From Bacteroidota bacterium (GTDB lineage: Bacteria; Bacteroidota; Bacteroidia; Flavobacteriales; Weeksellaceae), in contig JAFAFC010000005.1 of NCBI GenBank assembly GCA_023423715.1, positions 62,001 through 126,000 on the forward strand: a stretch of 64,000 nt of DNA. Reading direction: 5' to 3'. Positions 26,777 to 34,245 of this stretch are shown piece after piece. The translations under genes were made by a program, and so were the position numbers. How positions within the stretch are numbered: position 1 is the stretch's first letter; every line of letters starts with the position of its first letter. The notes under the pieces are model-generated. The model ran no database searches. It had not been told where the DNA came from and was given only the letters and a program-made list of their open reading frames with translations.

Positions 26777-26814
26777 CAAGAGTCTCAAATCTCTTGTCTC
26801 CTAATCTCTAATCT
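26777..26814. repeat. Right flank of the four-helix-bundle insertion
   Basis: CAAGAGTCTCAAATCTCTTG followed by TCTCCTAATCTCTAATCT. It is the inverted partner of 26327-26364 and is itself partly palindromic (CAAGAG...CTCTTG). It ends four bases before the fadA ATG. Confidence 0.55.
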
Positions 26815-26817
26815 AAA

Positions 26818-27996
26818 ATGAAAACAGCATACATCATAAAAGGTTACCGTACTGCGGTTGGAAAGGCTCCAAAAGGATCTTTACGCTTTACAAGACCCGA
26901 CGAAATGGCGGCTACAGTTATTGAAAAACTAATGGCTGAAGTTCCGCAATTAGATAAAAACAGAATCGACGATCTTATCGTTGGAAACGCAATGCCAGAA
27001 GCAGAACAAGGCTTGAACGTTGCAAGATTAATCTCTTTAATGGGATTAAACACCGACAAAGTACCGGGTGTTACAATTAACAGATATTGTGCATCAGGTT
27101 CTGAGGCGATTGCGATTGCGACGGCAAAAATCCAATCAGGAATGGCAGATTGCATCATCGCTGGAGGTACAGAATCGATGAGTTATATTCCAATGGGTGG
27201 TTACAAACCCGTTCCAGATCCGATTTTAGCAAAATCAAACCCTGATTATTATTGGGGAATGGGTTATACTGCGGAAGCGGTTGCTAAGGAATTTAATGTT
27301 TCGAGAGCCGCTCAGGACGAATTTGCTTTTAATTCTCATCAAAAAGCTTTGAAAGCGATTGCTGAAGGGAGATTCAAAGATCAAATCGTTCCCGTTCCTG
27401 TTGAATATACATTCGTTGACGAAAATCAAAAATTACAATCAAAGAAATTTGATTTCGCAACGGATGAAGGTCCAAGAGCAGACACTTCTTTGGAAGGTTT
27501 GGCTAAATTAAGACCAGTTTTCGCACAAGGCGGAAGTGTAACAGCAGGAAACTCTTCTCAAATGTCAGACGGAGCGGCTTTCGTAATCGTAATGTCGGAA
27601 GAAATGGTGAAAGAGCTTGGATTGGAGCCTGAAGCAAGATTAGTTTCTTACGCAGCGGCAGGTTTAGAACCAAGAATCATGGGAATGGGACCAGTTTACG
27701 CAGTTCCAAAAGCATTAAAACAAGCTGGACTTCAATTAAATGATATCGACTTAATCGAGCTTAATGAAGCATTTGCTTCTCAATCGGTTGCGGTAATCAA
27801 CGAATTAGGAATCAATCCAGAAATCACAAACGTAAACGGAGGCGCAATTGCGCTTGGTCACCCGCTTGGATGTACAGGAGCAAAATTGGCGGTTCAATTA
27901 TTCGACGAAATGAAAAAACGTGGCAACAAATACGGAATGGTTACCATGTGCGTTGGAACTGGTCAAGGCGCAGCGGCGATTTACGAGTTACTTTAA
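26818..27996 (+). CDS. fadA: Acetyl-CoA acyltransferase (3-ketoacyl-CoA thiolase)
   Basis: 392 residues. Thiolytic cleavage of 3-ketoacyl-CoA. The acylated Cys is Cys91 (NRYCASGSEAIAIA). The other catalytic blocks are NEAFASQSVAVI, GGAIALGHPLGCTGAK (His about 352) and CVGTGQGAAAI (Cys about 382). The length is normal. It is the middle enzyme gene of the fad operon and forms the trifunctional-type complex or pathway with FadN. Confidence 0.95.
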   Translation: MKTAYIIKGYRTAVGKAPKGSLRFTRPDEMAATVIEKLMAEVPQLDKNRIDDLIVGNAMPEAEQGLNVARLISLMGLNTDKVPGVTINRYCASGSEAIAIATAKIQSGMADCIIAGGTESMSYIPMGGYKPVPDPILAKSNPDYYWGMGYTAEAVAKEFNVSRAAQDEFAFNSHQKALKAIAEGRFKDQIVPVPVEYTFVDENQKLQSKKFDFATDEGPRADTSLEGLAKLRPVFAQGGSVTAGNSSQMSDGAAFVIVMSEEMVKELGLEPEARLVSYAAAGLEPRIMGMGPVYAVPKALKQAGLQLNDIDLIELNEAFASQSVAVINELGINPEITNVNGGAIALGHPLGCTGAKLAVQLFDEMKKRGNKYGMVTMCVGTGQGAAAIYELL

Positions 27997-28012
27997 TTGT
28001 ACAACGTAAAAT

Positions 28013-28085
28013 GTACGATGTACAAAGTATTTTAAAATATAAAATTTAAATCAACTCACAGTACATTGTACTTTGTACATCGTAC
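28013..28085. repeat. Palindromic GTAC-rich repeat between fadA and fadE
   Basis: GTACGATGTACAAAGTA at 28013-28029 is repeated as a perfect 17-base inverted copy at 28069-28085, with an AT-rich 39-nt centre. Each arm contains smaller GTAC palindromes, and a similar block lies at 61949-61977. It could form a long hairpin in the fad transcript. Confidence 0.7.
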
Positions 28086-28112
28086 TTAATACAAAAAAAT
28101 AAAACTAAAATA

Positions 28113-29888
28113 ATGGCAAATTTAACTGGCGGCGAGTTTCTAATTAAGGAAATCCCAGCAAACGAAATCTTCTCTTTGGAGGAACTGAATGAAGAACAAA
28201 AAATGCTTCGCGACTCTGCAAAAGAGTTTATCGACAGAGAAGTTGTTCCGAATAGAGAAAAATTCGAACATAAAGATTATGCATTCACAGAGGAATGTAT
28301 GAAAAAATTAGGCGAAATGGGAATGTTGGGAATCACCGTTCCTGAGCAATACGGCGGTATGGGAATGGGCTTCATTAACACGATGTTGGCATGCGACTAC
28401 CTTTCTGGTGCAACGGGATCGTTGGCTACGGCTTTCGGTGCTCATACGGGAATTGGAACGCTTCCTACGCTTTTGTACGGTTCTGAGGAATTAAAAGCGA
28501 AATATCTTCCAGATTTAGCAGCAGGAACAAAATTTGGGGCGTACTGTTTGACAGAGCCGGATGCTGGTTCGGATGCGAATTCAGGAAAAACAAAAGCGGT
28601 TCTTTCGGCTGACGGAAAACATTACATCATCAACGGACAAAAAATGTGGATTTCTAACGCAGGTTTTGCAGATACTTTCACGCTTTTCGCTAAAATTGAT
28701 GATGATAAAAACATCACTGGTTTCGTTATCAATCGTTCTGAATTGGAAGATCCAAACTCTTTAACTTTAGGTGAAGAAGAGCACAAATTGGGAATCCGCG
28801 CGTCTTCTACAAGACAAGTTTTCTTCAACGACATGAAAGTTCCTGTGGAAAATATGTTGGGCGAAAGAAATAACGGTTTCAAAATCGCTTTAAATGCATT
28901 GAACGTTGGTCGTATCAAGTTAGCAGCGGCTTGTTTGGATGCTCAAAGAAGAATTTTAAACCATTCAATCCAATATTCAAACGAGAGAAAACAGTTTGGT
29001 GTTTCGATTTCAACTTTTGGAGCAATCAGAAAGAAATTGGCTGAAATGGCGACTGGAACTTTTGTTTCAGAATCAGGTTCATACCGTGCTGCTAAAGACG
29101 TTCAAGATAAAATCGACGAATTGGTTGCTAGTGGAATGAATCACCAAGAAGCAGAATTGAAAGGTGTTGAGGAATTCGCAGTTGAATGTTCAATTTTGAA
29201 AGTTTTCGTATCAGATTTAGCACAACATACAGCGGACGAAGGTATCCAAATCTATGGCGGAATGGGCTTCTCAGAAGATACACCAATGGAAGCAGCTTGG
29301 AGAGATTCAAGAATTTCAAGAATTTATGAAGGAACCAACGAAATCAACAGACTTCTTGCAGTTGGAATGTTAATTAAGCGTGCAATGAAAGGGCAATTAG
29401 ACCTTTTAACTCCGGCAATGGCGATTTCTAAAGAGTTGATGGGAATTCCATCTTTCGAAGTTCCAGATTATTCGGCTTACATGAGCGAAGAAAAAGCAAT
29501 CATCGCAAACCTGAAAAAAGTTTTCTTGATGGTTTCTGGTGCAGCGCTTCAAAAATACATGATGGATATTGAAAAACAACAACATTTATTGCTAAATGCT
29601 TCTGAGATTTTGAACCAAATTTACATGGCAGAATCTGCAATTTTAAGAGCTGAAAAACATTTCTCTGCGGATTCAGTAGAAGCAGCGATGGCTCAATTAA
29701 ACCTTTACAAAGCGGTTGAAAAAATCATCACAGCAGCTAAAGAGGGTATCGTTTCTTTCGCAGAAGGCGACGAGCAAAGAATGATGTTGTCTGGTCTTAG
29801 AAGATTCACGAAATATACCAACACTCCGAATGTTGTAGCACTTACAGAGAAAATTGCTGCACATTATGTGGAGAAAGGGAATTACTAA
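28113..29888 (+). CDS. fadE: Acyl-CoA dehydrogenase (FadE of the FadNAE type)
   Basis: 591 residues, the size of the VLCAD-like group with a C-terminal extension. N-terminal helical domain, then GAYCLTEPDAGSDANSGKTKA and the FAD/substrate segment KMWISNAGFADTFTLFAKID. The C-terminal helical domain follows (RKQFGVSISTFGAIRKKLAEMA, TADEGIQIYGGMGFSEDTPMEAAWRD) with the active-site-type SRIYEGTNEINR. Residues after about 400 form the extra helical domain. It performs the first oxidation of each cycle; electrons would go to ETF, which is not in the window. Last gene of the operon. Confidence 0.93.
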   Translation: MANLTGGEFLIKEIPANEIFSLEELNEEQKMLRDSAKEFIDREVVPNREKFEHKDYAFTEECMKKLGEMGMLGITVPEQYGGMGMGFINTMLACDYLSGATGSLATAFGAHTGIGTLPTLLYGSEELKAKYLPDLAAGTKFGAYCLTEPDAGSDANSGKTKAVLSADGKHYIINGQKMWISNAGFADTFTLFAKIDDDKNITGFVINRSELEDPNSLTLGEEEHKLGIRASSTRQVFFNDMKVPVENMLGERNNGFKIALNALNVGRIKLAAACLDAQRRILNHSIQYSNERKQFGVSISTFGAIRKKLAEMATGTFVSESGSYRAAKDVQDKIDELVASGMNHQEAELKGVEEFAVECSILKVFVSDLAQHTADEGIQIYGGMGFSEDTPMEAAWRDSRISRIYEGTNEINRLLAVGMLIKRAMKGQLDLLTPAMAISKELMGIPSFEVPDYSAYMSEEKAIIANLKKVFLMVSGAALQKYMMDIEKQQHLLLNASEILNQIYMAESAILRAEKHFSADSVEAAMAQLNLYKAVEKIITAAKEGIVSFAEGDEQRMMLSGLRRFTKYTNTPNVVALTEKIAAHYVEKGNY

Positions 29889-29899
29889 GAGTTTGAAAG

Positions 29900-29955
29900 T
29901 TTAAGGTTTAAGGTTTAAGGTTTAAGGTTTAAGGTTTAAGGTTTAAGGTTTAAGG
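29900..29955. repeat. Eight tandem copies of the heptamer TTTAAGG
   Basis: Uninterrupted TTTAAGG units at 29900, 29907, 29914, 29921, 29928, 29935, 29942 and 29949, beginning 12 nt after the fadE stop and followed by AAGTTAAAC. All eight copies are identical, so the array is recent or kept homogeneous by slippage. Confidence 0.95.
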
Positions 29956-30011
29956 AAGTTAAACTATTAAACAAACAACTTTAATACGTTAAACACATAA
30001 CTCGAAACAAC

Positions 30012-30039
30012 AAAAAACCTCGCGATGGCGAGGTTTTTT
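30012..30039 (+). terminator. Terminator of the marR-fad operon
   Basis: AAAAAACCTCGC, loop GATG, GCGAGG and a run of seven T. A strong intrinsic terminator of the same CCTCGC/GCGAGG design as those at 15495 and 30817. Confidence 0.9.
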
Positions 30040-30132
30040 TATACCCTATTTATTCAAACAAAAATTTTAATGGCATCGAAATTGGACTCAAAAAAACAAT
30101 TCCTTATTTATAAATCTAAAAAATAATAGCCT

Positions 30133-30816
30133 ATGTTTTTTTGGGTATCTCAATTAAAAGAAGCTTTTTACCCTGCAAATCACTTGCAAAATCCGGTAAA
30201 AAAAGACAATCCGATGACGGTGAATATTCTCAGAACTCAATCCAGAACAGCATTTTTCACCATTAATTCTAAAAAATTTTTTGCTGAATATTGGGATACA
30301 ATTGACCAAAAAAAGATTCCAAAAAAATTATGGACTTCCGAAATGAAGGATTTTTCCAATCAAAAAATTCAGGAAACCCCATCTCCTTCATTCTTTTTTA
30401 AATTTACTATTGTTGGTTGGATTTTTACCGCGGCTATAATTGGCTTTTTTGTGTATCTGATTTACGATTCTGTTAAACCCGATGCACCTAAATCCGCAGA
30501 ATATATCTCCATGGAAAAAGCACCACAAGCTGGCGACATTTATTTTGGTCGGTTTGAAGCGTTTACAAAGCCAGGTGATCGTATTGCATCGGATGTTGGT
30601 TTTGGCTGGTTTAAAGTTTCCCAAGTCAATGGAGATACCTATACCATTTCGAAATCAAAAGAAATGAGTGATGGTTATAAGGCAAAAGAGCAACTGAACA
30701 ATACTGAATTTGAAACAAACGGAACTCCGGCAAAGATTACAGAACAAGCTGGCTATATGCTCAATTTAAAGGCAACAGACGGTAAAATGGAAATCTATTT
30801 TACCGATAAAAAATAA
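30133..30816 (+). CDS. Hypothetical single-TM protein
   Basis: 227 residues, family not recognised. About 90 N-terminal residues without a signal peptide (predicted cytoplasmic, with WTSEMKDFSNQ) precede one TM helix (about 95-115, TIVGWIFTAAIIGFFVYLIY). A C-terminal domain of about 110 residues follows (AGDIYFGRFEAFTKPGD, GWFKVSQVNGDTYTIS) that looks beta-rich. It stands alone between two terminators. A start at the ATG of MTVNILRTQ (about residue 28) is also possible. Confidence 0.6.
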   Translation: MFFWVSQLKEAFYPANHLQNPVKKDNPMTVNILRTQSRTAFFTINSKKFFAEYWDTIDQKKIPKKLWTSEMKDFSNQKIQETPSPSFFFKFTIVGWIFTAAIIGFFVYLIYDSVKPDAPKSAEYISMEKAPQAGDIYFGRFEAFTKPGDRIASDVGFGWFKVSQVNGDTYTISKSKEMSDGYKAKEQLNNTEFETNGTPAKITEQAGYMLNLKATDGKMEIYFTDKK

Positions 30817-30844
30817 AAAAAACCTCGCTAATGCGAGGTTTTTT
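30817..30844. terminator. Bidirectional terminator between convergent hypothetical genes
   Basis: AAAAAACCTCGC, loop TAAT, GCGAGGTTTTTT, immediately after the plus-strand stop and 1 nt before the minus-strand stop. Confidence 0.9.
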
Positions 30845-30845
30845 A

Positions 30846-31625
30846 TTATCGTTCATCCAAAGTCGAAATAAAAGTTTCAAAAGTTTTCTTAAATTTTTCT
30901 AGACTTTCAGTTCCCGAATTGATCATTTTTCCTGATTTATAAACTTCATATTTCCCACTATCTGGACTTTTTGTGTCGCTTTTCCAGATAATACCTCTAT
31001 CTATTTTACCTTGGCTATCCGTTTTTAACCAAGCGGTAGCTTGCGGTTCAAATTTTTCGGCATAGCTACCTTTATAAATTTTTAAAAGAGCATCTTCTTG
31101 TGAAAAGAATTTGGCGATATAATCAAAAATTGAGTCTAGAGAATTTAAAGTTGGGTCAATATTCAATCGGTGAAACAGCTTAAAAATTTTATCTGGATTA
31201 TCATTTCCTAATTTTTCATGATCCATGACCAACAGATTATAAAAAAAGACATTCTTGTCATAAGAACCCGTAACAAAAGCATTTTTCGGTAAATTAGAAC
31301 GATCAAAATCAATGGTCTCAATAGAAAGTATTGGATGTTTTTTATAAATAAATGTTTTGAATTGTTTTCCATTTTTCAGCCCAAATTTCAGTAAAGAGTT
31401 TTCATCGTTAATGCTTCTGGCAACAATTTCAGTATCCGTTTTGGTAAAAACTAAATGATTCCCATAATTTTCCGCCATCACCGAAACAACGAGACTATCT
31501 AGTTTGTTGCCTTTATACTTTTTATAAACTTCCCCACTTTCTATCTTGATGGTTTCTGTTTTTTGAGCTTTGATGTAACTCGATAATAGAATTGAAATAA
31601 CGATAAACGCAATTTTCTTACTCAT
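30846..31625 (-). CDS. Secreted protein of unknown function
   Basis: 259 residues with a Sec signal peptide (about 1-20, cleavage near IKAQ). The body contains ESGEVYKKYKGNKLDSLVVS, an Asn-rich middle and TAWLKTDSQGKIDRGIIWKSD. No cysteines and no known motif were recognised. It may be periplasmic or surface-associated. Convergent with the preceding gene over a shared terminator. Confidence 0.65.
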   Translation of the reverse strand: MSKKIAFIVISILLSSYIKAQKTETIKIESGEVYKKYKGNKLDSLVVSVMAENYGNHLVFTKTDTEIVARSINDENSLLKFGLKNGKQFKTFIYKKHPILSIETIDFDRSNLPKNAFVTGSYDKNVFFYNLLVMDHEKLGNDNPDKIFKLFHRLNIDPTLNSLDSIFDYIAKFFSQEDALLKIYKGSYAEKFEPQATAWLKTDSQGKIDRGIIWKSDTKSPDSGKYEVYKSGKMINSGTESLEKFKKTFETFISTLDER

Positions 31626-31727
31626 TTGATCTGTTTTTAAGTATACTAAATGTACTTCTTTTTTGAAAAAAATAAATCGTTTTACTCTGTAAAAAAATAC
31701 TTTGTATCTTTAGACAAATTAATTGTG

Positions 31728-32042
31728 ATGAAAAAAGTATATTCACTTTTAGCGTTAGGAATCGTTTTCTTAGGTTATGCGCAAGCAACTCATAAAACTC
31801 CAGAGCTTAAAAATAATTTAGACGCTTCTAAACTTAACTTTAAGCCTTTACCAAAATTAGAAAGCGTAAGTAAACCAAAATTGGAGGATTCTTTTAATAA
31901 AAAACCGAACGACTTGCAATTGTATGCATCATTAAAAGCTCCAAAGAGAAATGACGACTTGTTTACTATTCCTAATTTGCAAAAACCAGTTGCGAAAGCA
32001 CCAGCAACAGAGGATTTACTTAAACAAGTAGAAAAAAAATAG
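31728..32042 (+). CDS. Small secreted protein
   Basis: 104 residues from ATG 31728 (MKKVYSLLALGIVFLGYAQ), with a clean signal peptide cleaved near YAQ-A. The mature part is about 85 residues, rich in Lys, Pro and Leu, and probably unstructured (KLNFKPLPKLESVSKPKLED). A longer reading from 31650 would put 26 unrelated residues before the signal peptide and is rejected. A near -7 element (TATCTTTA) lies about 20 nt upstream. Function unknown. Confidence 0.65.
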   Translation: MKKVYSLLALGIVFLGYAQATHKTPELKNNLDASKLNFKPLPKLESVSKPKLEDSFNKKPNDLQLYASLKAPKRNDDLFTIPNLQKPVAKAPATEDLLKQVEKK

Positions 32043-32064
32043 ACTCTCTTTTCAGAAAGTCTAT
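32041..32064. terminator. Terminator between the small secreted protein and the TonB receptor
   Basis: TAGACT...AGTCTA stem with an inner TCT/AGA extension across one mismatch. On the minus strand it is followed by a run of eight or more T, so it mainly serves the receptor gene. Confidence 0.6.
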
Positions 32065-32071
32065 GTTTATT

Positions 32072-33874
32072 TTAACGAATCGTATAGCCAATTCCCACAT
32101 GGAACCAGCGTCCCGGCATTGGCACACCGAACGCTTCGGTATATTTTGTATTCGTTAGGTTGTTAATTGAAAGCGACCAATCAAAATTTCTGTATTGGTA
32201 CTTCCATTTCGCATCCAAAAGATGGTAACTTCCTGTTGTTACACGCTCTAAATAGCGGTATGAAATCTGTTGATTAAAGTTTTTAAACAACTCCAAATCT
32301 GCTTTTGCGATAAACTGATGTCTTAAGTTTTCTGCAACGGATTTAGAAATTAAATTCCCCATATCCAATTTCGTATCCAAATACGTATAACTCACATTAA
32401 ATCGAGAATTCAAAAATGTTGGAAATGCTTTTTCCACTTCGACTTCAGCACCTTGGGTATCTACTTTTGTTATATTTTGAGCTTTCCAAACGCTATTTTC
32501 GGTTTCTTTAATCCAATCGATGGCATTATCTGTATTTCGAGTGAAAACGCTCGTTTTAAATGTGAAATTTTCTCGTTGATAACGGTATCCAACTTCTGCT
32601 GACAAAGCTTTCTCTGCTTGTAAATTCGGATTTCCTTCTTCGGTTTTACTCACATAATACAAGTCCGTAAACGATGGAATTCGATGTACTTTTCCAATAT
32701 TTCCATAGAACTGATGATGAGTAGTGATTTGATAGCCCACATCCAAACCAGGATAGAAATAATCACCACCAATATCGTATTTCGCCCAAGAAACTCCCGG
32801 TGAAATTTTCAATTTGTTTTGCAATGCAGAAAAATGATGTTCAAAAAATACTTGCGTCCCGAAACGATCCCGCTTTCCAAGATTATTAGACTCTAAAAAC
32901 TCTTTTCGCACTTCCACACCCAAACCGGTAATCCCTAATTTGGAATGATAACTCGCGTTCACTTCCCCACCAACATTGTTTCCAATGTGCATATTTCGGT
33001 AGATTTCGGGTTTATAACGATCGTACAAATAAAAATCCTGACCACGACGCCAGTACACATTTGCATTAACATCCCAATTATTCAGACGTTGTTCATAGGT
33101 AATTCCCACAATCGATGCCTGTGTTTCTTCATATTGTTCCGTTGCTTTTGGCGAAGCGTAGAAACCATTCGCACCAAATTCTTTCTCAGAAAAACCTGCT
33201 TGGAAACCTAATTTTCCATTGTTGATTTTGTACTGATTTTGATAAAAAACATTTTGAATTTGATAATCAGTATTATGACGATAACCATCTGATACTCCAC
33301 GATTCACTTGCAACAAATGCTGCAATTTATCCGAACCAAAAGTTGACATTAAACCCATAGTATAGGTTTTGTAATCGCCTACTTCAACGCCAATTCGCGC
33401 TTGCTCTTGTGCCGACGTTTTTGTGATAATATTAATCGCTCCCGTATACGCACTAAAGCCGAAACGTCTTGCTGCAGGGCCTTTAATCAATTCAATTCGC
33501 TCCACAGAAGCCAAATCAACGGGAATATGAAGAGAATTATGTCCTGTTTGTGCATCATTCATTCGGATTCCATTAATGAGGATTAGCACCTGCTCAAAGG
33601 AACCACCACGAAGTGAGATATCACTTTGTACCCCTTGTGCACCTCTCCTACGAATGTCCATTCCAGTAAATTGCTGTAAAAGCTCATCAATGCTTTGCGC
33701 TGGTGATTTTGCAATTTCGTCTTGGCTAATAACTTTAATGTTCTCAATCGCATTACGGTATTCCGTCTTGATAAATTTACCGTGAACCATTACCTGTTCT
33801 ATGTCATTCTCTACTTGCGCATGGATGGAAACGGCAGAAAGAACGAATAGGGCAAACCAATTTTTTCGATTCAT
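32072..33874 (-). CDS. TonB-dependent outer-membrane receptor (BtuB-like)
   Basis: 600 residues. Signal peptide (about 1-20, SIHAQ), TonB-box region, plug domain (IENIKVISQDEIAKSPAQSIDELLQQFTGMDIRRRG, DISLRGGSFEQVLILINGIRMND, ERIELIKGPAARRFG) and a barrel that ends on an aromatic/Arg strand (WFHVGIGYTIR). Size and plug motifs suggest the small BtuB/vitamin-type receptor group rather than SusC; the substrate is not provable from sequence. No carboxypeptidase-like N-terminal extension. Its 5' leader carries a hairpin (separate entry). Confidence 0.85.
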   Translation of the reverse strand: MNRKNWFALFVLSAVSIHAQVENDIEQVMVHGKFIKTEYRNAIENIKVISQDEIAKSPAQSIDELLQQFTGMDIRRRGAQGVQSDISLRGGSFEQVLILINGIRMNDAQTGHNSLHIPVDLASVERIELIKGPAARRFGFSAYTGAINIITKTSAQEQARIGVEVGDYKTYTMGLMSTFGSDKLQHLLQVNRGVSDGYRHNTDYQIQNVFYQNQYKINNGKLGFQAGFSEKEFGANGFYASPKATEQYEETQASIVGITYEQRLNNWDVNANVYWRRGQDFYLYDRYKPEIYRNMHIGNNVGGEVNASYHSKLGITGLGVEVRKEFLESNNLGKRDRFGTQVFFEHHFSALQNKLKISPGVSWAKYDIGGDYFYPGLDVGYQITTHHQFYGNIGKVHRIPSFTDLYYVSKTEEGNPNLQAEKALSAEVGYRYQRENFTFKTSVFTRNTDNAIDWIKETENSVWKAQNITKVDTQGAEVEVEKAFPTFLNSRFNVSYTYLDTKLDMGNLISKSVAENLRHQFIAKADLELFKNFNQQISYRYLERVTTGSYHLLDAKWKYQYRNFDWSLSINNLTNTKYTEAFGVPMPGRWFHVGIGYTIR

Positions 33875-33895
33875 TTTTTAACTATTTTTCAATTC

Positions 33896-33937
33896 CCTTT
33901 AGACAGATAAATCACATAAAAAGTAGCTATCTAAAGG
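33896..33937 (-). promoter_or_regulatory. Leader hairpin of the TonB receptor gene
   Basis: On the minus strand CCTTTAGATAG (33937-33927) pairs with CTGTCTAAAGG (33906-33896): 11 bp with one G-U pair and a 20-nt loop. It lies between the predicted start of transcription and the ATG. It is too small for a known cobalamin riboswitch and I see no matching consensus. Possible site for RNA-level control. Confidence 0.45.
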
Positions 33938-33959
33938 ATATGTACAGATTATTTCGGCG

Positions 33960-33967
33960 CAAATGTA
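33960..33967 (-). promoter_or_regulatory. -7 element of the TonB receptor gene
   Basis: TACATTTG on the minus strand, an exact TAnnTTTG match. It gives a 5' leader of about 80 nt, long for this genome. Confidence 0.55.
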
Positions 33968-34018
33968 TATAAGAAAATTGTAAAAAGAATGCTTTTTTCT
34001 AGAAATTATTCAATGCAT

Positions 34019-34044
34019 AAAAAAAGAGGTTCCAATGGAACCCC
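34019..34044 (-). terminator. Terminator of a short minus-strand transcript beside uvrA
   Basis: On the minus strand GGGGUUCC, loop AUU, GGAACCUC then a run of seven U. No long gene ends here; it would terminate the micro-ORF at 34056-34106. Confidence 0.75.
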
Positions 34045-34055
34045 TAAGAAATTGT

Positions 34056-34106
34056 TTATTTTCTTCTCATCAAATGTGTAACAAAACTCCTGAAAAAATT
34101 TCTCAT
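34056..34106 (-). CDS. Candidate micro-ORF, 16 residues
   Basis: ATG to TAA encoding MRNFFRSFVTHLMRRK, a short basic amphipathic peptide. It is followed after 12 nt by an intrinsic terminator. A promoter-like pair lies upstream (TTG at 34159-34157, 20-nt spacer, TAATATTG at 34136-34129, one mismatch to TAnnTTTG), giving a transcript of about 105 nt. It may be a small RNA rather than a coding gene. Confidence 0.4.
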   Translation of the reverse strand: MRNFFRSFVTHLMRRK

Positions 34107-34199
34107 TTTATTACGGCATTTAATAGCACAATATTAAAAAATAAGTTTCATTTTAACAAGATGCTTCTTCTACTTCTTATGTAATCTGATGGAATTTCC

Positions 34200-34207
34200 G
34201 TATTTTT
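34200..34207 (+). promoter_or_regulatory. -7 element of uvrA
   Basis: TATTTTTG, an exact TAnnTTTG match. It lies downstream of the in-frame ATG at 34189, so that ATG cannot be the start. Confidence 0.6.
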
Positions 34208-34245
34208 GCAGATGGCAAATTTCGGTTTGCTCTATTCTTTATTTA

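Noticed and set aside
29900..29955. CRISPR array
   Set aside because: The units are 7-nt direct tandem repeats without spacers, and no cas genes are in the window.
33875..33970. Cobalamin riboswitch before the BtuB-like receptor
   Set aside because: The leader is only about 80 nt and I do not see the conserved B12-box elements; only a single hairpin is present.
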